Positions 1 through 11,055 of a DNA stretch of 64,000 nucleotides are shown here, piece by piece; the first letter of the stretch is position 1, and the number at the start of each line of letters is the position of its first letter. Origin of the DNA: Saussurea involucrata (lineage: Eukaryota; Streptophyta; Magnoliopsida; Asterales; Asteraceae); assembly GCA_033807775.1 (NCBI GenBank), contig CM066315.1, positions 56,698,820 through 56,762,819 on the forward strand, in the 5' to 3' direction. A program made the position numbers and the translations under genes. Under the pieces are notes generated by a model that was given only the letters and a program-made list of their open reading frames with translations, searched no databases and had not been told where the DNA came from.

Positions 1-3000
1 GTTCGCTCGTACACCTATCAAAGCCTTCTCGTGCAAAGTACGCCTCAATCTTGCTGTACCAGGCCCTTGGAGCCTGTTTAAGGCCGTATAACGCCTTTTT
101 CAACCTGTACACTTTGTCTTCTTCTCCTTTCTTCACAAAACCTTCTGGCTGCTCGATAAACACTTCTTCTTTGAGCTCTCCGTGAAGGAAAGCGCTTTTT
201 ACGTCAAGCTGAAACACTTCCCAATCACTTTGTGCTGCTAACGCAAGTATTACCCGCACAGTATCTAGTCTTGCAACGGGTGCAAACACTTCTGTATAGT
301 CTATTCCATATCGTTGTGCATACCCCTTTGCCACCAACCTCGCTTTGAACTTTTGAACTTCCCCTCTTTCATCAAGTTTGGTTTTGAAAACCCACTTGAC
401 TCCAATAGGCTTCACTCCTTTCGGTAAAGTTGTTAATTCCCATGTATTGTTTTTCTCAATGGCTTTTATTTCTGTAGCCATTGCTTCTCGCCACTTCTTG
501 CTTTTGTTTGCTTCAGCAAAGAGATAAGGATCACCTTCACCTTGGACCATTAACATCATCATATTTAACTCTTCTTCGTCTTCCGACAAGCCTGCTCCTG
601 TCTCGTAATCTGACATCCATGTTGGTTCTTTTCTGTTTCGTGCACCCCTCCCTTCAGCTGGAACCTCCTGGTCGTTATTTAGTTCATCAGTTTCTGTTGG
701 TGTACTGCTACTGCTGCCATAAACATTTTGACCGGTACCTGTTTCTCCATTTTGCTCAGTTTCTTCCTCCATATCGCTGTTATCTTCATTTTCCGATATG
801 AGCACATCGTCTTTGTGCTCCTTTTCCGTTCCGCCCCAATCCCAACCTTTTGCTTCTTCAAATATGACATCTTTGCTTACTATGATCTTCTTTGTGACCG
901 GATCGAACAATCTGTACGCTTTAGATTCATCGCTAACACCCAAGAAAACACACATCTTGCTTTTGTCATCGAGTTTGCTTCTCTTTTGATCTGGTACATG
1001 AGCATGGGCAACACACCCAAATATTCGGAAGTAATCGACTGTAGGCTTCATGGAACTCCACTCTTCTTCTGGAGTTTTGTTTTCCAAGGCTGTAGTTGGG
1101 CTCCTATTCTGCACATGCACGCACCACTTCACTGCCTCAGGCCAGAAAACTTTTGGAACTTGTCTCTCGTTTAACACGGTTCTTACAGCGTTCATGATTG
1201 TTCTGTTCTTCCTCTCGGCCACACCGTTCTGTTGTGGTGTGAATGCTGCTGTCAATTGTCTATTGATGCCATTACTCTTGCAAAACTCCCCAAACGCGTT
1301 TGAGGTGAACTCGCCACCCCTGTCTGTCCTTAAACAGACAATTTTTTCACCACTTTCTTTTTCAACGCACATCTTAAAATTCTTAAAATTAGCAAATGCT
1401 TCTGACTTCTCATGTAACAAATAAACCCAAGTTTTACGACTAAAGTCATCGATAAAACTTAAGAAATACCTTTTGTTACTACTCGAGGTGGGTTTGATCG
1501 GACCGCAAATATCAGCATGTACTAGTTGAAGTATCTTTGAGGCCCTCCACGAACTCCTCTGTGGTATCGATTCTCTATGTTGCTTTCCTATTACACAACT
1601 AGTACATATCATCTTTGGGGACTTTACTGGAGGTAAGCCGATCACCATTTTCTTATATGCAAGTGTTCTAAGCCCCTTGTGGTTAAGGTGCCCAAAACGA
1701 CAATGCCACAGGTGCGCTTCTTTTTCGGATACAACATCAGCCTGCAAACACATATTCTTTGGTGCCATAGCCGCTAGCAGATAGAACATTCTGTTTCCAC
1801 TCATGTTAGTATGCATTATTAACCCTCTCGTGGGATGAAATACTTTGCAAGTTCCATCTTTGATTAAAATCGCTAGCCCCTTTTCTTGAAGTTGTCCAAG
1901 ACTGAGCAAATTGTTCTTCAATTCAGGAACAAAATAGACATCTGATATTACCTGGATAATACCGTTCACTTGCATCCTTATGCTTCCTTTTGCAACAACC
2001 TCCATCTTCGTATCATTCCCGAGTTTCACGGTTCGTAAAACACCTTCTTCCAGCTCCGAGAACCATTCTTTATTTCCTGTCATGTGATTGCTGCATCCAG
2101 AATCAAGGAACCAGGCCTCTTCTTTCTTGGATTGACCCAGATCTACATGGGCCATCAACACGAGCTCCTCTTCTTCATTCGTCTCAACATAGTTTGCCTT
2201 CTCCAAGTCGGGACACTCGTACTGAAAATGACCCAACTTATGGCAGTTGTAACACTCGATAAGAGATCTGTTCAGAGGTTGTCTTCCTCTTCCCCTACCT
2301 CGTGCTCCTCTGAACATACCTCTCCCTCTTCCTCTACTCGGTCTTTCTTCAAAAGTCATTTTCAGCACCTGTTCCTCAAGAAGGTACCCCTGCATCCTTT
2401 GTTCATGAACAAGAAGACTCCCATGTAGTTCATCAATAGTTAAAGTGCTCAAATCATTAGACTCCTCGATTGAGCAAACCACATAATTAAATTTGGAAGT
2501 CAATGATCTGAGTATCTTACTCACAATTGTACTTTCCTCCATAACTTCGCCATTCGATTTCATCTTGTTCACCACAATTAGAGTCCTTCCCAGGAATGTG
2601 TCTACTTTCTCTCCTTCTCCCATGGCCAGCAACTCGAATTCCTTTCTTAGTGCTTGAAGTTGTGCCCTTTTCACCTTCGTGGATCCTTGGTACTTCTTTC
2701 GCATCGACTCCCAGATTGACTTCGACGTCTTCTTGTCAAGAATCGTTTCCAAAACCTCTCTGTCAATAGCTTGGAATAAGTAATTCTTGACCCTTAGATC
2801 CTTGAGTTTGGCTTCTTCTATACTCTTTCTTTGCGCCTCACTAGCCGGTCCAGTTCCGGTTGCTGACGGAATCCCTTCCTCCACCATGTTCCACATCTCT
2901 TTGCTCCGCAGGAAGTTCTCCATCGTCATCGACCAATAGTCGTAGTGGCCATCAAATTTTGGAATGGCTGGTTGTACGAACTTATCGGTAGTTGAAGTTG

Positions 3001-3004
3001 ACAT
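1..3004 (-). CDS. Ty1/copia gag-pol polyprotein, 5' part, runs off the left edge (element Z)
   Basis: This is one open frame of about 1001 codons from an ATG at 3004 to the window edge, with no internal stop. It encodes the gag-pol polyprotein of a Tork/Tnt1-type copia retrotransposon. In order I see an N-terminal gag domain, an arginine/glycine-rich stretch, a zinc knuckle (CYNCHKLGHFQYEC), the aspartic protease motif (WFLDSGCSNHMTG), a GAG-pre-integrase domain (HLWHCRFGHLN), an integrase core (TDRGGEFTS, then TPQQNGVAERKNRT) and the start of reverse transcriptase (VDVKSAF-type and LYGLKQAPRAW motifs). The YVDD box and RNase H would lie outside the window. The start is the first ATG after the primer-binding site, about 55 bases downstream. 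The frame looks intact as far as it can be seen, so the element may be young. Family assignment is by motif only. Confidence 0.93.
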   Translation of the reverse strand, partial: MSTSTTDKFVQPAIPKFDGHYDYWSMTMENFLRSKEMWNMVEEGIPSATGTGPASEAQRKSIEEAKLKDLRVKNYLFQAIDREVLETILDKKTSKSIWESMRKKYQGSTKVKRAQLQALRKEFELLAMGEGEKVDTFLGRTLIVVNKMKSNGEVMEESTIVSKILRSLTSKFNYVVCSIEESNDLSTLTIDELHGSLLVHEQRMQGYLLEEQVLKMTFEERPSRGRGRGMFRGARGRGRGRQPLNRSLIECYNCHKLGHFQYECPDLEKANYVETNEEEELVLMAHVDLGQSKKEEAWFLDSGCSNHMTGNKEWFSELEEGVLRTVKLGNDTKMEVVAKGSIRMQVNGIIQVISDVYFVPELKNNLLSLGQLQEKGLAILIKDGTCKVFHPTRGLIMHTNMSGNRMFYLLAAMAPKNMCLQADVVSEKEAHLWHCRFGHLNHKGLRTLAYKKMVIGLPPVKSPKMICTSCVIGKQHRESIPQRSSWRASKILQLVHADICGPIKPTSSSNKRYFLSFIDDFSRKTWVYLLHEKSEAFANFKNFKMCVEKESGEKIVCLRTDRGGEFTSNAFGEFCKSNGINRQLTAAFTPQQNGVAERKNRTIMNAVRTVLNERQVPKVFWPEAVKWCVHVQNRSPTTALENKTPEEEWSSMKPTVDYFRIFGCVAHAHVPDQKRSKLDDKSKMCVFLGVSDESKAYRLFDPVTKKIIVSKDVIFEEAKGWDWGGTEKEHKDDVLISENEDNSDMEEETEQNGETGTGQNVYGSSSSTPTETDELNNDQEVPAEGRGARNRKEPTWMSDYETGAGLSEDEEELNMMMLMVQGEGDPYLFAEANKSKKWREAMATEIKAIEKNNTWELTTLPKGVKPIGVKWVFKTKLDERGEVQKFKARLVAKGYAQRYGIDYTEVFAPVARLDTVRVILALAAQSDWEVFQLDVKSAFLHGELKEEVFIEQPEGFVKKGEEDKVYRLKKALYGLKQAPRAWYSKIEAYFAREGFDRCTSE

Positions 3005-3059
3005 CCTTAGCTTTCTGATTTCACCCTAAACCTCACACACTATCAAGGCCCTTGTTGAG

Positions 3060-3071
3060 GCTCTGATACCA
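3060..3071 (-). other. Primer-binding site of element Z
   Basis: On the minus strand this reads TGGTATCAGAGC, complementary to the 3' end of initiator tRNA-Met, the usual copia primer. It lies two bases inside the 5' LTR and fixes the orientation and LTR boundary. Confidence 0.9.
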
Positions 3072-3073
3072 AT

Positions 3074-3285
3074 TGTTGAATACTCAATAAGGTGATCACA
3101 CAAAGAATGGTTGGAAGAGATTGATTTATAAACTGAAGCAACGATAGGCTTATATAGCCATTACAAACCAGAAAGTAAACTGAAAAGCAGAAGAATAGGA
3201 GTTACCCACAAGACTAGGACTTCCCAAACTACTACGTCTTATTGGACTAATTCAAAACAAAATAGATAAAATACTTTGACTATCA
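3074..3285 (-). repeat. 5' LTR of copia element Z (about 212 bp)
   Basis: On the minus strand it begins TGATAGTC and ends TTCAACA, next to the primer-binding site. Its outer end abuts a sequence that also occurs, uninterrupted, in two downstream repeats, so the boundary is supported by comparison. The 3' LTR is outside the window. Confidence 0.8.
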
Positions 3286-3618
3286 GTCTTTATGTTTTCG
3301 TTGTAGTGGAATTTGTTGTTGAAGTATTGTTTTGAAGTTGTGTATTGAACGATGATATGTTATACATGTTTTGTATGGTTGCAGTTGCACACCCCCCCTC
3401 CTGGATACTTTCGACGTTTGGGGAAACCAAGAGCTAAAGACGATCTAATTTTAAGGAAGAGAGATAGGATGCGGAGGTGGTTGTGTTGGTAAAAAACCAC
3501 AGTTACCACTCTGATGGTATGTTCTACAAACATTTCAACTATATGGGCGATCATCAACATCCCTTATGAACAAAGGTATTTTCTATTCTTGATATAAATT
3601 TTGGATTTTCTAAATTAG
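3286..3618 (+). repeat. Direct repeat R1, interrupted by element Z
   Basis: First of three diverged direct repeats (3286-3618, 3837-4234, 4818-5251) sharing the core TTTATGTTTTCGTT...TGGTTGCAGTTGCACAC. Only the right part of R1 is present because element Z sits at its left side. The repeats contain splice-like TTGCAG and GGTATGTTC motifs but no convincing protein. Small minus-strand frames here recur simply because the sequence is repeated. Confidence 0.8.
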
Positions 3619-3836
3619 GTTTTGTTTTGTTTGATGGATTATAAGTTGGAGTGTTTTCAAGTTGATGAACTTTAAGTGTTCAGTAATAATGGGGATACTC
3701 AAATGATGATTTTTTGGTCTTCGTGGCAAGAATCTGTATGATTTGTGTTTACGTTTGGTGCATGTGGTCAAGATCTTTGATATAAAACTCATATATAGAT
3801 GTATACATGGTCATGGCTTCTGATATTTTGTTGTTA

Positions 3837-4234
3837 ACCCTGAATTGTTGATAAAAGAAGATCGATCACTTATTTATAAAATGTTTATAAAAGTCTTGGG
3901 ATCCCCGAATTTTTATAGATGATCTTTTGTGTCTAAAAATCAATTTGTTGGGTGCAAATCTCTTATCTTTATGTTTTCGTTTTAGTGGAATTTGATGTTG
4001 AAGTATTGTTTTGAAGTTGTGTATTGAACGATGATATGTTATACATGTTTTGTATGGTTGCAGTTGCACACACCCCCTCCTGGATACTTTCGACACCAAG
4101 AGCTAAAGACGATCTAATTTTGAAGAAGAGAGATAGGATGCAGAGGTGGTTGTGTCGGTAAAAAACCACAGTGACCACTCTGATGGTATGTTCTACAAAC
4201 ATTTCAACTATCCCTTATGAACAAAGGTATTTTC
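3837..4234 (+). repeat. Direct repeat R2
   Basis: A complete copy of the unit, starting at ACCCTGAATTGTTG and ending after the motif TATGAACAAAGGTATTTT. It shows the uninterrupted sequence across the site where element Z entered R1 (CTTATCTTTATG). No gene is recognised in it or in the AT-rich spacer to R3. Confidence 0.8.
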
Positions 4235-4817
4235 CTATTCTGCTTGCAAAATGAGCCTGGATGTTTGTTGTTTTCTAACAATTGATTCGACTTGGTTTAT
4301 TATATGATTGTCAATTATTTATTCAATAAGTCATATTGCGCTATTAACTTTTTGAGGTAAAAAATGTCCAATGTAACTTTCAAATGTAATATATGGACTC
4401 TAATTATAGGACAGAGGAGGATTAACAAATTCATTTAGTGCTAATTCACTTAAAGGTCGATTTAGTGAGTGATTTTATAGTTTGATTTTTCCTTGGTAAG
4501 GATTAGATTGCAGCTTATTTTCACTCTGTAGTCAGTTGATGAAATATGTTTGTGCAAAGTGATGATAGTTGTTGGCCCATGACATGGACAATAGCAAGGG
4601 ACATTAGTTGGGAAACAGGACAACATGAACAGAAAATTCTTTTATGCCCAACTAATTAAGGAACCCTAAAGGTGGGATATAAATTGAAATACCTTGAAAT
4701 AAAAAAAGTTACAATAACTTAATTTAGTAAATGCCTGTTTTTAGAACTGAATTTGGTTCTGTTTGGCAGTATCCTTTTAGAGGACTATTTATTCTATCTT
4801 TTTGTTAATGGACCACA

Positions 4818-5251
4818 ACCCTGAATTGTTGATAAAAGAAGATCGATCATTTGTATATAAAATGTTTATAAAAGTCTTGGGATCCCCGAAATTTTTATAG
4901 ATGATCTTTTGTGTCTAAAAATCAATTTGTTGGGTGCAAATCTCTTATCTTTATGTTTTCGTTTTAGTGGAATTTGATGTTGAAGTATTGTTTTGAATTT
5001 GTGTATTGAACGATGATATGTTATACATGTTTTGTATGGTTGCAGTTGCACACACCCCCTCCTGGATACTTTCGACACCAAGAGCTAAAGATGATCTAAT
5101 TTTGAGGAAGAGAGATGGGATGCGAAGGTGGTTGTGTTGGTAAAAAACCACAGTGACCACTCTGATGGTATGTTCTACAAACATTTCAACTATCCCTTAT
5201 GAACAAAGGTATTTTCTATTCTTGATATAAATTTTGGATTTTCTAAATTAG
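4818..5251 (+). repeat. Direct repeat R3
   Basis: Third copy, closely similar to R2 and sharing its 3' extension (TTGATATAAATTTTGG) with R1. The following 370 bases to the RPA-like exon are AT-rich and hold nothing I recognise. Confidence 0.8.
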
Positions 5252-5621
5252 AAGTGTTTTGAACTAACTATGATATTAAGATGATTGTTAGGATTTAAAT
5301 ATTTAATTCACTATATGATATTAAGATAATTTATTTCAATTAATGTGTGTTTGTAATGATTATTAAGACAAACTTTATTACTACAATTAAAAGACATTAA
5401 GACAATTAAAGATCATTTATTACATTAAATAAATGGTAATTGGGGTTTATTTTTGAACTTTTAATTTGCATAATTAAAATTAAAGATCATTAATTACAAT
5501 TAGTAAGCCTCTTTGTGATATGAATATATGTTTATATATAGACATATAAGTGAGTTATCTTAGCATTATTAAGGAAAAGAGAGATTTTGTTGTTTAGATT
5601 CTAGATTGTTAGGTTTTTCTA

Positions 5622-5831
5622 ATGGAGTATGTAAAGTTAAATGATTTGGGAGAAGATAATGAGTGTTGGGCTATTAAGGTAAGAATTTGTCGGTTGTGGG
5701 AGTCTTTGAACTCGAAAAAAAATGGAGAACTAATTCGCTTGGATATGGTCTTCATTGATGAAATGGTACGTCTATGTTGTAATATTGATCAATGCGTGTT
5801 CAAAACTTTTATACTAAAATATCCTATGTAG
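5622..5831 (+). pseudogene. RPA1-like (replication protein A OB-fold) exon fragment in a Helitron
   Basis: The short frame contains VKLNDLGEDNECWAIKVRIC, then RLWES and LDMVFIDEM, the usual opening of plant RPA 70-kDa-like OB folds that bind single-stranded DNA. The expected continuation (glycine, 'I.A.I') is missing after DEM, where ATG is followed by the donor-like GTACGT, so the real exon probably ends near 5762. No helicase or Rep domain is visible. Plant Helitrons often carry RPA-like genes, and the Helitron terminus at 6461 agrees with that origin. It is a remnant, not a working RPA gene. Confidence 0.6.
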
Positions 5832-6431
5832 GAGCTTTATGATCACTTGCTTCATTTTTCATTTTTCATTTTAATTTCAGGGAACCCTAATGACTACAAC
5901 AATCCGGAGGAATTTATCAAACTTTTTATAAATTCTTCAATTTTATATTCAGATAATACGTGTGTTGCTTAAATTATTTTGTTCACTCATTTTTTTCCAA
6001 AGAAATACCATTGATTATTAATATTAACCAATGTTGTTTTTTCAATTGCAGAACATTCAAGTTAAATTATAATGCAAGTTGCACATTTCAAATTTTCAAT
6101 TGTGGTATTCACTTGGATTATGCAAATGACACTTCATGCTATATAATATAGTTTTGTTTTAGAAGTATTTGACAACATTACTTCACACTTTCAATATTAT
6201 TGTTATTTTGGTGTAATAAAAATGGAGAGAATGTTAATTGTCATCGTCGTTGAATTTTTTAGATAATCTAATTACAATTATACAAATATAACATAATTGA
6301 TAGGGTGATTGATGATAGAATGTATATATTAAAATGTGTACAATATATAAATTAAGGCATATATACTAAACACGAAATAAATTAAATTTATCAATATAAT
6401 CAATAAACAAATTCTTAAATTATTTTCTAAA

Positions 6432-6461
6432 CACCGCGCAAGGCGCGGTGCGGTCCACTAG
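6432..6461 (+). mobile_element. Helitron 3' terminus (hairpin followed by CTAG)
   Basis: CACCGCGC (6432-6439), a 3-base loop, then GCGCGGTG (6443-6450) form a perfect 8-bp stem. Eleven bases downstream the sequence ends CTAG with a T next, the canonical Helitron end inserted between A and T. The 5' end is probably beyond the left edge, because R1 is already inside the element when element Z interrupts it. The 600 bases before the hairpin are AT-rich with no gene recognised. Confidence 0.8.
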
Positions 6462-7261
6462 TTTTTATAAAAATAGGTTACAATTTAATGCCTCGAGAAA
6501 ATTATCGTCTCAACTCTCGACAAAAGTTGTTATTGTAGAAATGGGTTATGGCCTTATGGGTAAAAGGTTTATGCAAGGCCCATTAATAAATACATAAAAG
6601 AGTAAACTCTAATTTTGGTCCTTGAGGTTTAGTGAAAATTTTGAAAGTGGGACTTGTTCTTTAATAAGTCTAGAAATCGTCCTCGTGGTTTGCATTTTAC
6701 TTTGAAAATGGACCCTGGTCATTAACTCTGTTAAAAATGTCCGTTAGATTGAAGGGCAGTTATGTCTTTTTACTGATTTTTCTAATTATTTTTTTAAAAA
6801 TAAAAACCTATATTATATTACTATATTATAATTAAGTATATTACATACACACCAGTACACACATGAAACATACATCTTCGTCGACCCTCTTGTCCGTTTT
6901 CCGGTCACCATCTCCGACCAACTCATCTCCATTTTCCAGCTTCAAATCCACTGTTTTAGGTGATATATGTGTTTTCATCTGGGTTTGCATTTTCTTGCGG
7001 TGTATATGTGTTTTCCTTGATGATGGTGGTTGCCGTTTATGAGACAACAACAACCAGAAACCAAACAACACCACCTTTTTTGTTGCCCACTTTCTCTCTC
7101 TGAGCTGCTGCAAATTTGAATGATGGAAGTTGATCACTTATTGCTAATCTTCTGAAATCAAAAACACCTCATTCGAAACAATACCCTGGAGATGATGAAA
7201 GCTCATAGATTTCGTAGATTTGTTTTTGTTATTGTTTTTTTATCTTGTTTCTCTCTCTAGC
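6462..7261. repeat. Non-coding repeat-like spacer
   Basis: No gene supported. It includes a GTGGTTTGCATTTT-style stretch (about 6600-6780, 'GGTCCTTGAGGTTT', 'CCGTTAGATTGAAGGG') of a kind common near plant DNA-transposon derivatives. A similar style recurs at 23455-23600. A 98-codon minus-strand frame at 6841-7137 has no recognisable domain. Confidence 0.5.
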
Positions 7262-7491
7262 TTCCGTTCTGGCGGACTCAAGAGACGGCACGATGACCAG
7301 GATGATCCTGATCACCGTGAGGGGGAGAACAAGAGACAGAAACTATCTGAGTCCGAGCCGATCATCACTGAAATAACCGCGGTTCAACCGGAACCATCAA
7401 CTGTGGCAACTGCAACCGAAGACCAACCTGAAGCCTAGTTGAGCTTAGCCAAGATGGTTATGGACATAGAAATATCAGGCAACGAAGACCC
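7262..7491 (+). pseudogene. Old LTR retroelement G, accessory-frame fragment, left part
   Basis: From about 7262 a charged frame (SGGLKRRHDDQDDPD, then REGENKRQKL) runs to an in-frame TAG at 7437-7439 and continues past it to 7491. There element A is inserted. After removing A and one TSD copy the frame joins exactly to 20683 (GNEDP then TVEKPEG). It belongs to an accessory ORF seen, from memory, in Asteraceae retroelements. The TAG looks like a nonsense mutation. No enzymatic domain is present. Confidence 0.6.
7487..7491 (+). repeat. Left TSD of element A (GACCC)
   Basis: GACCC directly precedes the TG of the 5' LTR and is repeated at 20678-20682 after the CA of the 3' LTR. A 5-bp duplication is typical of LTR retrotransposons. 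Confidence 0.93.
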
Positions 7492-8463
7492 TGTTGATCC
7501 AAACCCTCAGTGATTTGATAATGACCCTATCTTATATACTTAGTGAAAATTATAAGTAAACAATATGTATCAGAGTTTCACTATCGCTGATAAGTACTAA
7601 GATCTTCCAGTACCGCTGATAGGAACTCTCACTCTTTAGATTAAACATTCAGCGAACACTGTTCACCATAATGCTCTGAGTCTGTTCAGTACTTATGGTG
7701 ATCGCTGATAAGTTAGTTGTTTACTTATGATCTCTGAAGACAAGTTTCACGTTAACATAGGTTCTACGCTGAAGTCGAAGATCAAGCTCAAGAACCAACG
7801 ACAAGTCTCCTAATGAACTGATGCGGATCAGCGAAGACTCAGATTTGTCAAATCAACGTGAAGTATCAAGTACAAGATTTCAGCTATCGCTGAACTCTAT
7901 CATTCGCTGATAAAGAATGATAGATCGCTGAATCAACGAAAAGCTGATCATGAAGTCCTCCGTACAAAGTATTTTTGTCTTAACCACCCTTGCACGACTC
8001 CGTACGATATGTCAGAAAAAGAACCTCCTTATTATCTGAATTCGTACAACCACTCTGATACTACAGTGTTCAACATGCGGCTACTAAGGTTGTCAACAAA
8101 GGTCAATGACATGCAACCAATCAGTTGCTGCCACGTGTAAAGTGTAAACTGCAATGCATTAAATGCATGCAGTATATAAGAAGAAGAACTCACTTCATTT
8201 GAAGTAACTTGCTAACTCTGGACAAGTTCATCCTTCTTATCTTGAGATAGGTTATTATTAGTAATTTCCTTCTCTTTCTTAGTGCAAGAAACTTAGTGTT
8301 CCAACTTGTTTAGATTTAGGTTTATCCTTAATCTTGTTTCCGCAACAAGCTGTAAATTGTTAATGATTTATCAATAAACAATTTAGAAAAGTAAAATCTG
8401 TGTGTTTGTATTCAACCCCCCCCCCCCCCCTCTACAAACTTGTATAGCCCTTCGGGACCAACA
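7492..8463 (+). repeat. 5' LTR of element A
   Basis: It runs from TGTTGATCC to ACCAACA. A TATATAA box at about 8173-8179 marks the likely LTR promoter. Near the end is a run of 15 C between GTATTCAA and TCTACAA. The heptamer TCGCTGA/TCAGCGA occurs seven times, at 7584, 7649, 7702, 7828, 7887, 7904 and 7925. Confidence 0.95.
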
Positions 8464-8465
8464 AG

Positions 8466-8477
8466 TGGTATCAGAGC
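8466..8477 (+). other. Primer-binding site of element A
   Basis: TGGTATCAGAGC, complementary to the 3' end of initiator tRNA-Met, two bases after the 5' LTR. It is not a tRNA gene. Confidence 0.92.
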
Positions 8478-8547
8478 GAATTTGTTTAATCTCATAAACA
8501 AGATCTAATCTATACTAAAGATTTCTCTTCCTTGCTATTTCTAAAAA

Positions 8548-11043
8548 ATGGCTACTAACACAAACACAAATTATATCGACAATGGTTCTCTTGCAAAAAC
8601 CCCTAGATTCTCCAGAGATAATTTTAATCTATGGAAAAATAGGATGACTCTCTTCTTAGAAGGTGTAGACCCTACTATGCCTTATTATCTTGAAAACGGC
8701 CCATTTATTCCTGTAAGAATTGATGCCGCAGTACCTGCCGCAGAGAATAGACCTGCTATTCCAGAAAGGCTGGTATCGAAAGAAGTTCATACGTGGACTG
8801 ACGAAGATAAGAAGAAAGTAGCTATCGACACAAAAGCCAGATCCATACTATCCATGGCTCTTCCTGACGAAGTCTACCATTCCGTCATGAACCTGAAATC
8901 CTCAAAAGCCATGTGGGACACAATATGTGTTCAGTATGAAGGTACTGCTGAAGTCCAGGACTCTCGAAAGATCAACCTGGTAAGACAGTATGAAAGTTTC
9001 ATTTGTGGTAAGAATGAGACTCTCTCTGAAGTTCACCAACGTTTTAATTGCTTAATAATAGATCTGAAAACTGTTGGTAAGGAATATTCTAACTTTGAAG
9101 TGCTGACAAAGTTTCTAGAATGTTTACCTGAAAGCTGGGACAGTTATTCTATGTGTCTCAAGCTGTCAAAAGATCTAAGATCAATGACCCTTGCTACCTT
9201 ATATGGCACGATGCTGAATCATGAGCAATCAAGCCATCTTAAGAAGAATCTTATAAAAGATTTCAAAAACACCCCTGTTGCTTTAATCTCAGAGGAACCC
9301 TCTACTCAGCGACCCTCGGTCACTATCACTGAGTTAGAGAGTAACTCTGAAAGGTCATCAGATTCTGACTCTTCAGATGATGATGAATCTTTGGCTCTCC
9401 TAACTAAAAAGTTCAGGAGATTCGCCAAAAAGAAAATGTTCAGAAAGAACAAACCTCTTTCAATAACTGATAAGCCAAGATCATCAGCTACTGTTGATAA
9501 GGCTACTACTACTTGTTTTAACTGCGAAAAAATTGGACATTTCGCTAACGAGTGCAGGTCTAAGAAAGTATCGAGAAACTCAGCGTTTCCCAAGAAATCC
9601 TTTATTCCCAGGAATAAAGATGACAAATATTCTAAGCTGAAAGAAAAATATGCAAAGCTGAAAAGCTTCAAGAAGAAAGGCAAATGCCTGATGGTTTACG
9701 ATTGGGCTGCCTCTGAAGAAGAAGAATCATCATCTGACTCTGAGGATGATGAAGCCAATCTCTGTCTTATGGCAAAGATTGAAGATGAGGAAGAAAGTTC
9801 AGACATTCCCTCTACTTCAACCTCTGCTATTCAGGTATCACCTTCCTTCTTTACAAATATTGCAAATATTGATGAAGCTGATAGTCTCTGTAAAATCGAT
9901 CTCTTGACTAGAAGTTTATATGAAGCCATGAATGGCAAAACAATAGTTGAAAATCAAAACCTTGATCTCGCTGAACAGCTTAAAAACTGTCACCTTCAAA
10001 TAGAAAAGCTTTCTAAAATTGAAGAAGATTTTAAAGATCAAGTGCACTTAAATCAGCTAGTCAAAATCGAACGAGCAGAAGCTATAGCTACTTTGAAAGC
10101 TGAAAAAGCTACTGTTGAATGATGGTGTAATTCTTCAACAAAGATCACTGAGATAATTAAGTCTCAGATACCCCTGAGTGATAAACGTGGTCTTAGTTAC
10201 AAATATGAAACTCAAGAACCAACCACTGATCGTTCCATGCTCTTATTTGGAACTTTCGTATCCTCAGTCGCTGACACTTCATCCTCTCAGTGTTCCTCGT
10301 CCAGACCAACTATCCCTGAGGAAATCTCTACCTCAAAAGGTAAAGAGAAAATGATTTATCCAAAACCTACCTCTGTCTTTAAAGATAAAGGTAAAGGAGT
10401 TGCTTTTAACCAAAATCCTCAGAAAGGTACTTTAGTACCAAAGCTGAATGCTTCCAAAGCTTTAGTGATTTATTCCTCTGGATCAAGGAATCAGATCTCT
10501 GGATCTACTCAGCGTGGGTCTATTCAGCGATCTACTCCTAGACTCAGAGTGGATGTCCTTGGTAAGAAATCTAAAGAACTAAATGTTCCTCCCATTTCTA
10601 AAGCCAAAAGCTTATTTGGTGCTGGTCCTTCTAATTCAAAATCAAAAGCTCAGCATTCAAATGGTCCTAGAACTACTTTTAGTTATAGGAAATGTTATCA
10701 CTGTGAAGCCAAAAGCTTATTTGGTGCTGGTCCTTCTAATTCAAAATCAAAAGCTCAGCATTCAAATGGTCCTAGAACTACTTTTAGTTATAGGAAATGT
10801 TATCACTGTGGACTCACTGATCATATTGCTAGTAAGTGCTCCACAGCCACCAAAACTGAAAAGATAGCTAAGGTGAAGATTGCCCCCAAGGCAAAGAAGA
10901 CCACTGAGGTTAAGAAATTAACCAAAGTGAAGACTGACAAAGCTGAATCTTCAAATGCTGCGAAGATTGATGAACCTTCCATTCCAACTACTTCCACTGA
11001 CAAACGTGTACACATGGTTAAGTGGGTACCCAAGAAAAACTAA
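8548..11043 (+). pseudogene. gag: gag of element A, with a premature TGA
   Basis: Gag forms the virus-like particle. The frame starts at ATG 8548 (ATNTNTNYIDNGS) and would run 832 codons to TAA 11041-11043, but TGA at 10120-10122 replaces the GGA found in element B. The N-terminal half has the copia gag (UBN2-like) fold signature (DTICVQYEGTAEVQDSRK). Zinc knuckle 1 is CFNCEKIGHFANEC near 9523. Acidic serine-rich and charged helical stretches follow. Zinc knuckle 2, CYHCGLTDHIASKC, lies near 10796. A 105-bp in-frame tandem duplication at 10603-10812 copies the segment before and into knuckle 2. Pol follows in the same frame 12 bases after the stop. Confidence 0.9.
10603..10812 (+). repeat. 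105-bp in-frame tandem duplication in gag of element A
   Basis: Units 10603-10707 and 10708-10812 encode the same 35 residues (AKSLFGAGPSNSKS... to CYHC). The first copy ends with CYHCE, so it makes only half a zinc knuckle; the second completes it. Element B has a single copy, so the duplication arose in the lineage of A. Confidence 0.95.
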
Positions 11044-11055
11044 TCTTCCTTTGTA

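Noticed and set aside
481..2428. Several plus-strand frames of 60-148 codons
   Set aside because: They are antisense to the intact copia gag-pol frame of element Z and show no domains.
3360..5184. Three sets of similar minus-strand small frames
   Set aside because: They recur because the R1-R3 repeats recur; the opposite strand carries splice-like signals and no conserved protein is apparent.
6841..7137. 98-codon minus-strand frame
   Set aside because: Low-complexity, no recognisable domain, and in a repeat-like spacer.
8466..8477. tRNA-Met-like sequence
   Set aside because: Only 12 bases complementary to the tRNA 3' end; it is a retrotransposon primer site, not a tRNA gene.
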